A stretch of DNA of 64,000 nucleotides from Oryza sativa Japonica Group (lineage: Eukaryota; Streptophyta; Magnoliopsida; Poales; Poaceae), in the NCBI RefSeq assembly GCF_034140825.1, contig NC_089040.1, positions 20,861,501 to 20,925,500 on the forward strand, read 5' to 3'. Position 1 is the first letter of the stretch, and the number at the start of each line of letters is the position of its first letter. Shown here piece after piece: positions 23,501 to 33,168 of this stretch. The position numbers and the translations under genes were made by a program. The notes below the pieces were generated by a model that was not told the origin of the DNA, searched no databases, and saw nothing but the letters and a program-made list of their open reading frames with translations.

Positions 23501-25698
23501 TTTGCTTATGTGCTGGCATTCCGTAGGTTGAAGATTTTGCGAAGTTAACATTTGGGAGCAAAGAAGAAAGGCAGCGAACACTTGTTTATGTTGGAGTTGA
23601 TGATCATGAATCAAAGGTATTGAACTTTTGAACTGTTTAACTGTCCTTTTAAGTTTTTTTTATGTTGGAATTTGACTGAATTACATGATGATCATGAACA
23701 CAAGATTAGTGGAACTTTTTTTTGTTCTTTGGTGTGAGAAATAATTGCGATGCTCTTTCAGGCTACTGTTGAAGGATTGAAGCAGGGCTATTGTGTCATT
23801 CCTAGTGAGAGAAGGTTTCTGGTTCTGTATGCTTTCCTAAAAAAGGCACTTTCTGAGAAGACGAAGGTCATGGTGTTCTTTTCATCATGTAATTCAGTCA
23901 AATTCCATGCACAACTTCTGAATTTCATCCAGATAGAGTGTTATGATATCCATGGGCAACTAAAGCAGCATCAACGAACTAGTACATTTTTTAAGTTTCA
24001 CAAGGCAGAACATGGCATCTTATTATGCACTAATGTGGCAGCACGAGGACTTGATATTCCTGATGTGGTGAGGTTTTTGACTTGTGGTTTTTAGACCATT
24101 TAATTAACCACTCCTATTTTTGTCCACTTACTAACCTAAGAGTTTGTTGCCTTGTTTAGGACTATATTGTGCAATATGATCCTCCAGATGAAACAAAGGT
24201 TAGGGATTTTAAATGGTGCCAAAGAAAATTTCTATTCCTCACTTTTACTAACTTGACATTGGAATTTAATTTGCAGGATTACATTCACAGAGTTGGTCGT
24301 ACTGCCCGTGGCGATAATGGCAAAGGAAGTGCAATACTGTTCTTACTACCGAAAGAATTACAGTTGCTCATTCACCTGAAAGTATGAAATAATTCATCTG
24401 ACAATTGTTTTCTCACAAAATACTTAAAATATGAATCTAGTTGTATAATTTCATACCATAAACATTTTTATGATTTGACTTCTCCAACCCATAATATATT
24501 TGGACAGAGGGAATAACGGGCTTGTTTGGTTTAGTACCTTACCAATATGTTGTTAGTGTCAAACTCTAGGCAAGTTTTGGCACTACCAATATTTCGGTAG
24601 GGTAGAATTGTAAATGAGTGTATTTGGATTTATGCCAATTGAGAGCCAAATTTTAAATTGTGGTGAAGAATATTCTAGAATTGTGCCACATTGAGTATAG
24701 GCATTACCAAACATTTGGCTTCAAACCAAATCATCACATTTACTATTTAAAGTACCAAAAAATTGGTATGGCAACATTTTGGTATCAAACCAAAACGCCC
24801 CAACATGTTTCATGTTTTCCTGCAGGCAGCTAATATTTCTGTATCTGAATATGTGTTCAGACAAGAGCTTGTGCCAAAATTGCAACCTTACCTTGTGAGT
24901 GTCTCTTTACATAACTACAATGACTTAATCCCATTATTTCAATATGTAGCATTATGACTCAAGTTTTGAGCAGGAGAAAATTGTTGGTGGGAATTACATC
25001 CTAAACAGATCGGCGAAAGAAGCCTACAAATCCTATCTTTTGGCATACAAATCACACTCTATGAAAGACATTTTTGCTATCCATCAACTTGATTTGACGG
25101 TAAAATTTTACAGTGTTCTTTCTCAGGGTTGTCTTTGGTTTGTTCGCATTACTTTTCCTCTGCATTTTGTTTTCATTGCACGTAAGAATTCACACTAAAT
25201 GTTACTCAGGTTTGTTGGGGCATATTTCTGTTCTCTTTCCTTTAGTTCATTTTTAAATTATTCTTTCACTTATGAAATCTAATCTTAGTTCTCAAGTAGA
25301 AGCACAGTTGTTATTTTCTTAATTTTACTGTTAGATTAGCATGCTAGCTGAGGATGAAAAGTCTAATTGTCAGTTGGTGTAAGATAAATGCTAATGCTTC
25401 TTAAACTCTTTCTTCAACGCCAATGAAAATGGCGTGTGTTCATTCGCATACCGAATTAGAGGGTTTGACACCACAGAAAATTGAACTAGCTTGTGTGTTA
25501 TTCCTCGCTGTCTTGCAGAGCGTAGCGGCTTCGTTCTGTTTTAGTGAGCCTCCAAAGGTGAATCTGGACCTGGAGAGCAGTGCGTCAAAACATCGAAAGA
25601 AGAGGAATGTAAACACTGGCAGGAGGCATGGTATCGGCCCTTCAAACCCATACGGAAGGAAAGGCAGTGATGATCGTAGGCAGTTTGCAAGATTCTAG
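20515..25698 (+). CDS. DEAD-box RNA helicase, HAS1/DDX18 class (plant RH27/RH51-like), 582 aa
   Basis: Twelve exons, all with GT-AG introns in phase 0: 20515-20847, 20979-21164, 21595-21780, 23203-23289, 23408-23449, 23527-23616, 23762-24067, 24160-24198, 24277-24381, 24826-24894, 24974-25099, 25519-25698. The joined frame gives 582 residues. A lysine-rich N-terminus (about 20-80, likely nucleolar targeting) precedes the core: motif I AKTGSGKT (130-137), Ia PTRELAIQ (166-173), TPGR (215-218), DEAD (240-243), SAT (272-274), motif [10 protein letters not shown] (398-406), motif [11 protein letters not shown] (427-435). The C-terminal part ([34 protein letters not shown]) is specific to HAS1/DDX18, which acts in 60S ribosomal subunit assembly in the nucleolus. 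All motifs are intact. Intron 3 (1.4 kb) carries tandem tRNA-like repeats and intron 9 a MITE. Confidence 0.92.
22460..22705. repeat. Tandem tRNA-like inverted-repeat units in helicase intron 3
   Basis: Two units start with GCTTTTACCC at 22481 and 22596, a period of 115 bp, over 90% alike. Each unit is itself a palindrome: GAGGTCATGGGTTCAA on one arm pairs with TTGAACCCATGACCTC on the other, around a TTAATTTTTTGG loop. GGTTCAAATCC (22502-22512) and GGTTCAAGTCC (22617-22627) match the B box of RNA polymerase III promoters, and GTGGTGGAGCC at 22467 is a weak A-box-like word. This looks tRNA-derived, perhaps SINE-related, but it is not a functional tRNA gene. Confidence 0.7.
24518..24801. mobile_element. 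Tourist-like MITE in helicase intron 9
   Basis: A 284-bp element. Left end GGGCTTGTTTGGTTTAGTAC; right end, reverse complemented, GGGGCGTTTTGGTTTGATAC. AAC stands on both sides (24515-24517, 24802-24804). It ends 24 bases upstream of exon 10, so only the polypyrimidine tract and AG lie between element and exon. Confidence 0.75.
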
Positions 25699-26113
25699 AG
25701 AGGAAGACCCTGTGTTTGGAATTTGATAGATCATCTAATATTTTTACTAGTGGTTGAGTCTCTGTTTTTGTTCCTGATCATTGACACTTTCACTAGTTCT
25801 GGTTGTCATCTGGTTAACACAGGTAGAGGTAGGAGGATGTCACAAATTGGGAGAAGCTTTTGCTGAATACTAGTGATGAGTTTTTGTTCTCCCAAATGAG
25901 TGTGGCTTTTTGTAATTAGTTAGTATGGTAAATGGTCTGTGTTGCAAATAACTTATCCACTTATCGGCGGCGAATAAATTAGTTAGCATTATTTTTTTCA
26001 TAGGTCGATAATGCTTGTGTTCTGAAGTCCCAAACCTTTCCTAAAAAATGCTATGATTGTCCTGCTTGAAGGACATAACCTATTCCTTCATCAGGTGCTC
26101 AGCTTTTGAAGTA
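25699..26113. other. 3' flank of the helicase gene
   Basis: Probable 3'UTR and downstream DNA. No element was recognised. Confidence 0.4.
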
Positions 26114-26330
26114 ATCACTCCGTTCCAAAATAAAGGACGTCATTCACTTTTGACATAATGATTAACCATTTATCTTATTCAAAATAATCATATAAATATC
26201 TTTTTTTTACTTGTTTTAACATCATAGAAACTACAACTTTTACATATTCATACTTACTTTTTTAATAAAAAAGAATGATCAAATGTTATGCGAAAGATCA
26301 ATGGCGTCATATATGTTGGGACGGAGGTAG
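26114..26330. mobile_element. Stowaway-like MITE, degenerate
   Basis: Left CACTCCGTTCCAAAATAAAGG and right (reverse complement) CTACCTCCGTCCCAACATA frame about 217 bp with inverted GACGTC/GACGCC arms and TA beside the right end. Confidence 0.65.
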
Positions 26331-26426
26331 TATTATAGAGATAGAAGTTAGGTAGGGTTAAATACACCCTAAAGTTAGAGCCTCTTTAATTTCTTACAAA
26401 ATTCTTGATTATGTTGAGACTGTTAA

Positions 26427-26953
26427 GGCTATGTTCAACACTACCCTTTTCCAACTTCTACTTTGTTATTTTTCATGCTAAATGATACGTTTAAAGCAAC
26501 ATTTATGAAACTTGTCTTATTTTTCACGCTAAATGATACGTTTTTAGCAAAAAAAAATCTATAGAAAAGTTGCTTTAAAAATCTCATTAATCCATTTTTC
26601 ACGTTTTCTTAACTAATACTCTCTCCGTCTCAAATTATAAGACCAATATATTTTTAGACGGTCTTCAATAGCATACTTTAACCATTAATTAATTTCATAT
26701 TATGTCATCAACAGCTATAAAATTACTATCACATGAAAATATTTTAAAATACAAATCTAATAATATAACATAATAATACTTGACCTACGTATTATTAGTG
26801 TAATTATTAATCAAAAGTGCCTAGTTTGATTTTCCAAAAAAAGGACCACCTATAATTTAGTACAGAGGGAGTATTTAATTAATCATGCGCTAATAAGTTA
26901 GCTTGTTTTTCGTGCGAGAAGAATAAGGTACGAACGCATTCAAACACACCCCC
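26427..26953. mobile_element. Tourist-like MITE carrying a nested Stowaway
   Basis: Outer ends are GGCTATGTTCAACACTACCC and, reverse complemented, GGGGGTGTGTTTGAATGCG. TAA lies on both sides (26424-26426, 26954-26956). The inner part has a repeated CTAAATGATACGTTT word. A Stowaway at 26619-26871 interrupts it, so the original length was about 272 bp. Confidence 0.7.
26619..26871. mobile_element. Stowaway MITE nested in the Tourist-like MITE
   Basis: Ends CTCTCTCCGTCTCAAATTAT and ATAATTTAGTACAGAGGGAG; TA on both sides (26617-26618, 26872-26873). 253 bp. Confidence 0.8.
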
Positions 26954-26984
26954 TAAATAAATAATCAGTGAGAGGACGGTTAAA

Positions 26985-27175
26985 AGTATACCATATTTTT
27001 TTATGGACTTCAATACCCGGCCAAACCTTTATTCCACTTGGAGTTAATAATGTGGCCCAAGTATTCAAGTGATTGTAGTGCAAATGAGCATTTGCTTCTC
27101 TTAAGAAATAATTTGTGCTGACCAACAATGTCAAAAACATGCTGCAGGTGATGCTGTTGAATGCAGATTTGCAAA
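26985..27175 (-). mobile_element. Ty3/gypsy reverse-transcriptase fragment (fossil)
   Basis: On the minus strand a short stretch matches the conserved region late in gypsy reverse transcriptase (HLQHVFDIV, LKRSKCSF, LEYLGHII). It is broken and only a small piece remains. It directly abuts the MITE at 26427-26953. Confidence 0.7.
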
Positions 27176-28018
27176 ATTCTAGGGGAAAAAATAGAAATAC
27201 TCAGTCTTCTCACATGCCTTAATTCCAGTGCTTCTTAGCTTAACCCTGATGTCAGTTAGTGACATCCCAAATTTAATTCAGACTCCACAGTTCACATCAT
27301 GGACAGGTTAGGACTTAGGAGTGGTTACCTGTGGTAATTCCGGAACATGGTTCACATTTTTGGTATGAAATTTCAGAAATTTCGGGTCTACTGATAGACC
27401 ATGGTGCGATGTGCCTCTGGCCAAAAACTTTCAATGTGCTTTAATTTAGTAAAAGGAATATTTAAATTCAGTGGAAATTTGTTTAAGTTTCAAAAAAAAA
27501 TCAAAAGTTTCGCCCCCAAGATGTTTTTTTTTTCACTCACAGAGATTGCGAACCCTGTTACTAACACCCCATGGGTCCATGAGACCATGACTAGTTACGT
27601 GCAACGCACCGTGCGTTGCAGCTGGATCGGGAGATAAAAATGTAGTTCAGTTTCTTTTATGTCGAATTGGGAGATAAAAATGTAAACTGAGTTTTGTTTA
27701 TGCCGTTTTTTCACGGGTTTTTTGGATCGTTTTTTTTTTAAGAGGGAGTGGTTTTTCTGTAGAGGAAGAAAGACGAAAAGTAGTTAAGAAAATTGTCCGA
27801 TCATAATTAACAGGGTGACAATTTGTGTATGCGACAGGCTTCAGATTTCACAAAGATGAGTCGCGTTAGCATCTACAAACAGCAGAATAAGCAGAGTGGC
27901 AAGAAAAACTGGCCTATTGTACCTCTAATCTAAACATGTAGTACAAATTTGACAAATTTTGTCTGCCATTCTGCAATCTTCTGCATCACTAGGAGGAAGA
28001 CACAGGAAGTACGACGAG
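27176..28018. other. Intergenic, nothing recognised
   Basis: AT-rich. It includes the 3' side of the minus-strand RING-H2 gene at 28019. No element ends were found. Confidence 0.4.
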
Positions 28019-28690
28019 CTACACCGGCGGCTCCGTCTCCGGCTCCGGCGGCATCGGCGGCAGCACGCCGCCCTTGTGCTTGCGCTCGACGCGGCGCCGG
28101 CAGACGGGACAGGTGGCGTGCGAGCCCAGCCACATGTCGATGCACGCGACGTGGAACGTGTGCGCGCACGACGGCAGCCGGCGCGCCGTCTCGCCGCCGC
28201 GCAGCGCCTCCAGGCACACCGCGCACTGCGCCGCCGCCTCGCCGCCGCCGCCGTGCGCGGACGCGTCGTACGCGAACGCCGGGATGGACGCCAGCGTCTC
28301 CCCGGACACCCCGCCCCGCGCCGCCGCGCCCTGGAGCTCCTCCGCCGCGGTGACCGCGGCGACTCCTCCTCCTCCTCCGCCTCCTCCCAGCGGCGACGGC
28401 AGCCGCTCCGCCAGCGCCAGGCGGCGCGACGCGCACGAGAACAGCAGCAGGAGCGCGCTGTAGAGCGCCAGCGCGATCCACACGTACTTGACGAACGCGG
28501 CGAGGACGACGAGCAGCAGCAGCACCGGGTACGACGCCACCATCAGCGCGCTCCGCTGCCCGCCGCCGCCGTCCGCGCCGCCAACGCGCCGCATGGCGCG
28601 CATCGTCAGCCACGGGGACTCCACCGGCGCCGGCGACGACGACATCGCTGCGCGTGCGCGACGACACTTGTCACTGAGCAACGGCGACAT
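28019..28690 (-). CDS. RING-H2 E3 ubiquitin ligase, two-helix membrane type, 223 aa
   Basis: This intronless minus-strand gene encodes a membrane RING-H2 protein. The hydrophobic segment (about 50-84: [13 protein letters not shown], then [14 protein letters not shown]) is long enough for two helices. A block [12 protein letters not shown] precedes RING-H2 at 156-197: [18 protein letters not shown] glycine run (about 102-109) links membrane and RING parts. The C-terminus is [10 protein letters not shown], ending in PPV like the pair at 13.9-15.7 kb. The start at 28690 is the first in-frame ATG; Met16 (28645) has a better context (G at -3) and may be used, giving 208 residues. Nearby ATLs share the RING spacing but not the N-terminus. 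Confidence 0.87.
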   Translation of the reverse strand: MSPLLSDKCRRARAAMSSSPAPVESPWLTMRAMRRVGGADGGGGQRSALMVASYPVLLLLVVLAAFVKYVWIALALYSALLLLFSCASRRLALAERLPSPLGGGGGGGGVAAVTAAEELQGAAARGGVSGETLASIPAFAYDASAHGGGGEAAAQCAVCLEALRGGETARRLPSCAHTFHVACIDMWLGSHATCPVCRRRVERKHKGGVLPPMPPEPETEPPV

Positions 28691-28762
28691 GGGCGACGCA
28701 GCTTTAAGCTCGTCCTGTCCGAGACAGAAACGGATAGCAGCTAGAGCAGAGAGCAGAGGCAA

Positions 28763-30111
28763 GCTGCAACTAAGGCAGGTTGGATGCAGGTAGCTTTCGT
28801 GGACGCGCCAGGTTCGCTAATGGTATATACATTTTCTTTGTAATCCTCATGATTAAGATAATGCCTCCATGGCGATTAGGTTCAATGCTTATTTCATCAT
28901 AGATTTGTTTGGATGAGCATCTAGCTACGATATTGGTTTTGTCCTACTAAGTAATTATCTGTTGACTTTGAAGGATAACAAATATTTTTTTATTGATATT
29001 GTGGTTGTGCACACTCTAAACCAGGGCTCCCTGAGATGATACTAATAACAGAGATGGTGGTCAAATAGAGATGAGAACACTGCCGGTAAAAGGGGCATCG
29101 GTCCATAAACTTTTCATAAATTGCTACTCTGTTACCATCATTAGAAAAAGCAATCCAGTTGCTACTTGCTAGTCTTTTAAGACCGAGTATATCAGCTGAA
29201 ATCAAGCAACAGAGATCTTAGATTAAACCTTAATCTATCTTAGAGACCATTGTGTTCAGAGATGCACCATTACATCAAAGACTTCGGATAAGCAGAGATG
29301 AAGTCTAACCTTTTGTATGGTTCATACAACTAAAACTGAACTAAATTTCCCACAAATTCCTACCTGTTCTAAACAAGACCTAAATCACAGGCTCGAGGTC
29401 CAAATCCCAATTCTAAAGATTTGAAACTGTTCATAGAGCAACAGCTACACAGCATACCAACATCCAAAACTAAAAGATCAAATCAAATGGATGCCAACAA
29501 ACCTGTACCTTGCTGGAAAGAAAACAGCAGAGAAACAAATCAATAAATGGACGAATGATACCTTGGGAGAGCTGCAGCAGGGTGTCTGTCCATTCCCATC
29601 ACAGAAGCATTGCACAGAATCTAGTTCATCGTTACCCCTATGATGATCAATTGGCAACCTAAACAGAAGTTGGACTCAATTCATTAAGTTCCAGGAAAGG
29701 GAGGCCAACAGAGATTTCCGAATTAATCAGACTGGCCTCGCACAGTTCAATTTTACATGGTCCAACAATGCAAAGTACGACAAGAGAAAGGACGATTGAT
29801 AGTCCAGCTAGAGAACTAGATACAACTATCGGTAACTAGGTAAAGCAGCTGCAGGAAAATTAATCAGTTCAGACTGCAGCTAATCTTGCAAAACGGTCCC
29901 GATTGCCTGACAACGCCTTCATAGTGAGGATTGGAGAATAGGCAAAAGCTGCGGCCCATAACATTACTGCTACATACAAATTCTGAAAATCCAGCAGCTT
30001 CTGTCACTAAGCAAAATATTGAATTGTGGACTACCCAACTTCTGGAAAACCTTTAGTTCCGGTAGCATCACAAGAAATGCTCTAGCAGATTAACTTGGGA
30101 TAAGGCTTATC
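28763..30111. other. Spacer between minus-strand genes
   Basis: Upstream DNA of the RING-H2 gene and, nearer 30111, likely 3'UTR of the J-domain gene. No element ends or coding similarity were recognised. Confidence 0.4.
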
Positions 30112-33100
30112 TCAGATTGATTCGGTGAAAAGAAACATCTCTGGCACTGACAAAGGATCGAGCTCCAAAAAACCTCGAAGCTTGCCTCCTCTTTCATTTG
30201 TCAGATGGAAGCAAGGAATCTGGTGAGAGAACTTTGGGTACTCATCTTTCCTTATTGTCTTCACAGCTCCCTCTCTTCTGTCTGGCATAAATACTGCCCT
30301 ATAACCATCCACCTTTCTTAAAAGCTGAACTTGTATGGATGAATCAGTGTGGCCAAATATCTCCACCAATTCATAGTCACATTTCTTATAATCTTTTGCG
30401 GTCCATCCAGTCCTCCAGTTCTTGAAAACAGCCCAAATATCACCTTGGCAAGGAACTATTTCATATTCATTTCTTCTACCAGGTTTGGCCTGTACAGGAT
30501 GAGACAAGTACTCTGTACCATTGTAAGTTTGAATACCATGGAAACTGGAAATCTTAAAGGTTCCGCACGCAACTGTTAGATCTTCTCTTACCAATCTTCT
30601 CTCCTCTTCACTCTGTGGGCAAGCATCAAGCCATCTTACTTGCAGTTCATTATTCTTGACATCAACAGTTTTTATGCAGGCATAGTAATTGGGGAACTTA
30701 TCTACATCACTATAGAGAGCCCAGATCTGCCCAGGTTGAAATTTGTGGATCGATCTTATTTCTGAAAATTCAAAGAATTCTGATTCAGGATATAGTACTT
30801 CTGCTTGGGCAAAATCATCAGGTTCCTCGTCATCATCTGTACCTTCTACTGCAGATCGAGCGTTGTGCTCATTGATCTCTGCCTTTGTTGTCCTTGTAGC
30901 GAACCCTGTATTTGCGCATGTAGCATGTTGGCTCTCCCCAACATCCACCGATCCCTTGTGACAGTTATTTCCACTGGATGAACCTATGTGTTCAGCACCA
31001 GAACCCTGCACTTTCACTGAACAGCAGCTTTCTGGAACAACAGAAGCAAAAGCCACTCCAAAGTTCAGAGGAAGCGCCGCAGGATCAAGTTCAATAGCCC
31101 CTTCTGGAATCCCTTCTTTTTCGGTTCCAATCATCGTATGACGAGGGACACAATGTGAAAACCTTAGTGTGTCATCCTGAGGTATCACATATGGGGATGC
31201 CTCTTTAGACTGAATAAACAAGCTAACAAAGCCTTTTATCTTTACAAGTGGCATGACAATGATGCTAGTGCTACTAGTGAGATCAGAGAGGACTTGAACA
31301 ACTTCATACTCATAGTTTTTGTGTTTGTCAGCATCTGCACTCCAATCAATATCCCAACCCTTGAAAAGAGCCCATACTTCGCCTTTCCTAGGATATATTT
31401 CATAAGAGTTTCTTGTCTTGTTTTTTTCATAGAAAATGGCATGAGAGAACATACTGCTCTCTTTTGCTGTATCTGACACTCCATGCTTAAAACGTCCACA
31501 AGACACTGGTAGGTCCCCAGAAGACCAAGCAGCCTCTGCTTTATTTTTGGGATCAAACTCCAGCCAAATGAAATTTAACATAAACTTCGGGACATGTTTT
31601 ACTTTTGTAATTCGAGCATAGTATCTTGGCATACAGCTTTGACTATCATAGCAAGCCCATATCTGGTTGGCTTTAAACTGATTTATATGTCGAAGTTGAT
31701 TGAAGTCAAAAAATTCTGAATCCGCACAAATAACCTCATTTGGAGCATCATCAGAGTTTGACTCTAGACCATTGTTGCTGACAGAATGGGATAATTTTTC
31801 TTTCTCAGCACTATTTCCTCCACCAGACATTGTTTCCCTCTTGATTTGCTCAGCACAAGCAGAGCCTCTCTCTATGTCTTCTGTATTATTGTAATTATTA
31901 ACACCATTAGTTGGACCATCATGCCCAGGCCCAGTTGTGTCAGCATTCAACTTAGTTTCATTGTTTTCACCACCATGAAACAGACCGCCTTTCCTTAACC
32001 TTTTCAAACTGGGAGAACTCACAAAACCATCATCACCATTGCCGTGACAGTCAGTGTCGTCACCATCGCTATCTTCATTATACTTAACTTCTTGCTTCTG
32101 CCTGCTTGATCTGCGGGGATGTTGATCTGGCCCTACATTACTTGCAGCAGGACCATCTTCAATAATCTCTTCTTCGCTATCAGTGCTGGTGTCTGAAGCG
32201 CTAGATTCACTAGATTCAAACATAGCTTTTCTGCGCTTTTTTGATCCAGCAACTGAAGAAGCTTTTGAAGAATTCCCTGTTGCCTTAGCAAATTTTCTTT
32301 TGTTCTTTAGCCCACCAGCCTCGTTTCCATCAGCTCCCCTCTTTGTTTCTACATGTGCATTATGAGAACCAAAATTAGCATGGACTGGATTGGCAGAATT
32401 CTGAGCTTGCTGTCCTACATTTGCTTGTGAACCTGGAAAGTTTTGTGGTGCTCCTGAACTTTTCCACACCCCAGCAGACCTCTGATTTGCCCCAGAAGGA
32501 ACAGCTTGCTCGTTTAAATCAAGTGCAACAAAGGGCTTCAAGCAATTCTGACAACGGAGAGCTTTCTTCAATATTGAAAGGTAGTATTGATATCGCATGC
32601 CACAAGTTGGGCATATGGTCCAAAATGTTTGTGAGTCTGAAGGATTTGAGGGCTTATGCTGTTGTGATTGATGCACATTATGGAGATTCACAGGTGTAGT
32701 GGTAGGTCTAACAGGTGCAGTTCTCCTTGATTGCTGATAAGGAACTCTTGCAGAACCAATTCTGACTGAGGCATTTCTTTTCATGTCATAGACAGAACGT
32801 TTTGAGCGGTCTGTAAGCGTCATGTTTGCTTCTCCCACTAATTTAAATGCTGCCTCTGCACCTGCAAAATTGTTCTTGTCTGGATGTAGCAAAAGAGCAA
32901 GCTTACGATATTGTTTCTTTATTAGTGTGTCATCAGCTGTGACAGGTACTTGAAGTATACCATACCAATCAATCTCTCCATTAACCTTCGTTGCAGAAGC
33001 ACAATGAATATCACAAACAGTTAACATTTGTGAAATGTTGCTGTCAACATCTTTGGAGAGATTTTGTGCCTTGTTAATCATCCTTTTTGCACCAGCGAAA

Positions 33101-33168
33101 TCCTTCTCCCGCATTTTTTTTTCAGCCAAAGCTTTTGCCTTAACAGCCTCATCTTTGTTGCAATCCAT
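30112..33168 (-). CDS. J-domain protein with two DUF3444-like modules, 1018 aa
   Basis: One exon encodes the whole protein. It starts with MDCNKDEAVKAKALAEKKM, typical of plant DnaJ/DUF3444 proteins. The J domain (about 66-130) has the HPD motif at 95-97, so it should stimulate Hsp70 ATPase. A zinc-ribbon-like stretch follows (CPTC 186-189, CQNC 206-209). Residues 280-480 are charged, serine-rich and disordered, with KKRRK at 310-314 as a likely nuclear signal. Two related C-terminal modules (about 484-690 and 792-1000) share SEFFxF, FxxxQIWAxYD, RYYARI/NYYACI, CGxFK, YEIxPxxGxxWA and FSHxxP, marks of DUF3444. The ATG has a strong context (ACAATGG). Its specific role in plants is unknown. Confidence 0.93.
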   Translation of the reverse strand: MDCNKDEAVKAKALAEKKMREKDFAGAKRMINKAQNLSKDVDSNISQMLTVCDIHCASATKVNGEIDWYGILQVPVTADDTLIKKQYRKLALLLHPDKNNFAGAEAAFKLVGEANMTLTDRSKRSVYDMKRNASVRIGSARVPYQQSRRTAPVRPTTTPVNLHNVHQSQQHKPSNPSDSQTFWTICPTCGMRYQYYLSILKKALRCQNCLKPFVALDLNEQAVPSGANQRSAGVWKSSGAPQNFPGSQANVGQQAQNSANPVHANFGSHNAHVETKRGADGNEAGGLKNKRKFAKATGNSSKASSVAGSKKRRKAMFESSESSASDTSTDSEEEIIEDGPAASNVGPDQHPRRSSRQKQEVKYNEDSDGDDTDCHGNGDDGFVSSPSLKRLRKGGLFHGGENNETKLNADTTGPGHDGPTNGVNNYNNTEDIERGSACAEQIKRETMSGGGNSAEKEKLSHSVSNNGLESNSDDAPNEVICADSEFFDFNQLRHINQFKANQIWACYDSQSCMPRYYARITKVKHVPKFMLNFIWLEFDPKNKAEAAWSSGDLPVSCGRFKHGVSDTAKESSMFSHAIFYEKNKTRNSYEIYPRKGEVWALFKGWDIDWSADADKHKNYEYEVVQVLSDLTSSTSIIVMPLVKIKGFVSLFIQSKEASPYVIPQDDTLRFSHCVPRHTMIGTEKEGIPEGAIELDPAALPLNFGVAFASVVPESCCSVKVQGSGAEHIGSSSGNNCHKGSVDVGESQHATCANTGFATRTTKAEINEHNARSAVEGTDDDEEPDDFAQAEVLYPESEFFEFSEIRSIHKFQPGQIWALYSDVDKFPNYYACIKTVDVKNNELQVRWLDACPQSEEERRLVREDLTVACGTFKISSFHGIQTYNGTEYLSHPVQAKPGRRNEYEIVPCQGDIWAVFKNWRTGWTAKDYKKCDYELVEIFGHTDSSIQVQLLRKVDGYRAVFMPDRREGAVKTIRKDEYPKFSHQIPCFHLTNERGGKLRGFLELDPLSVPEMFLFTESI

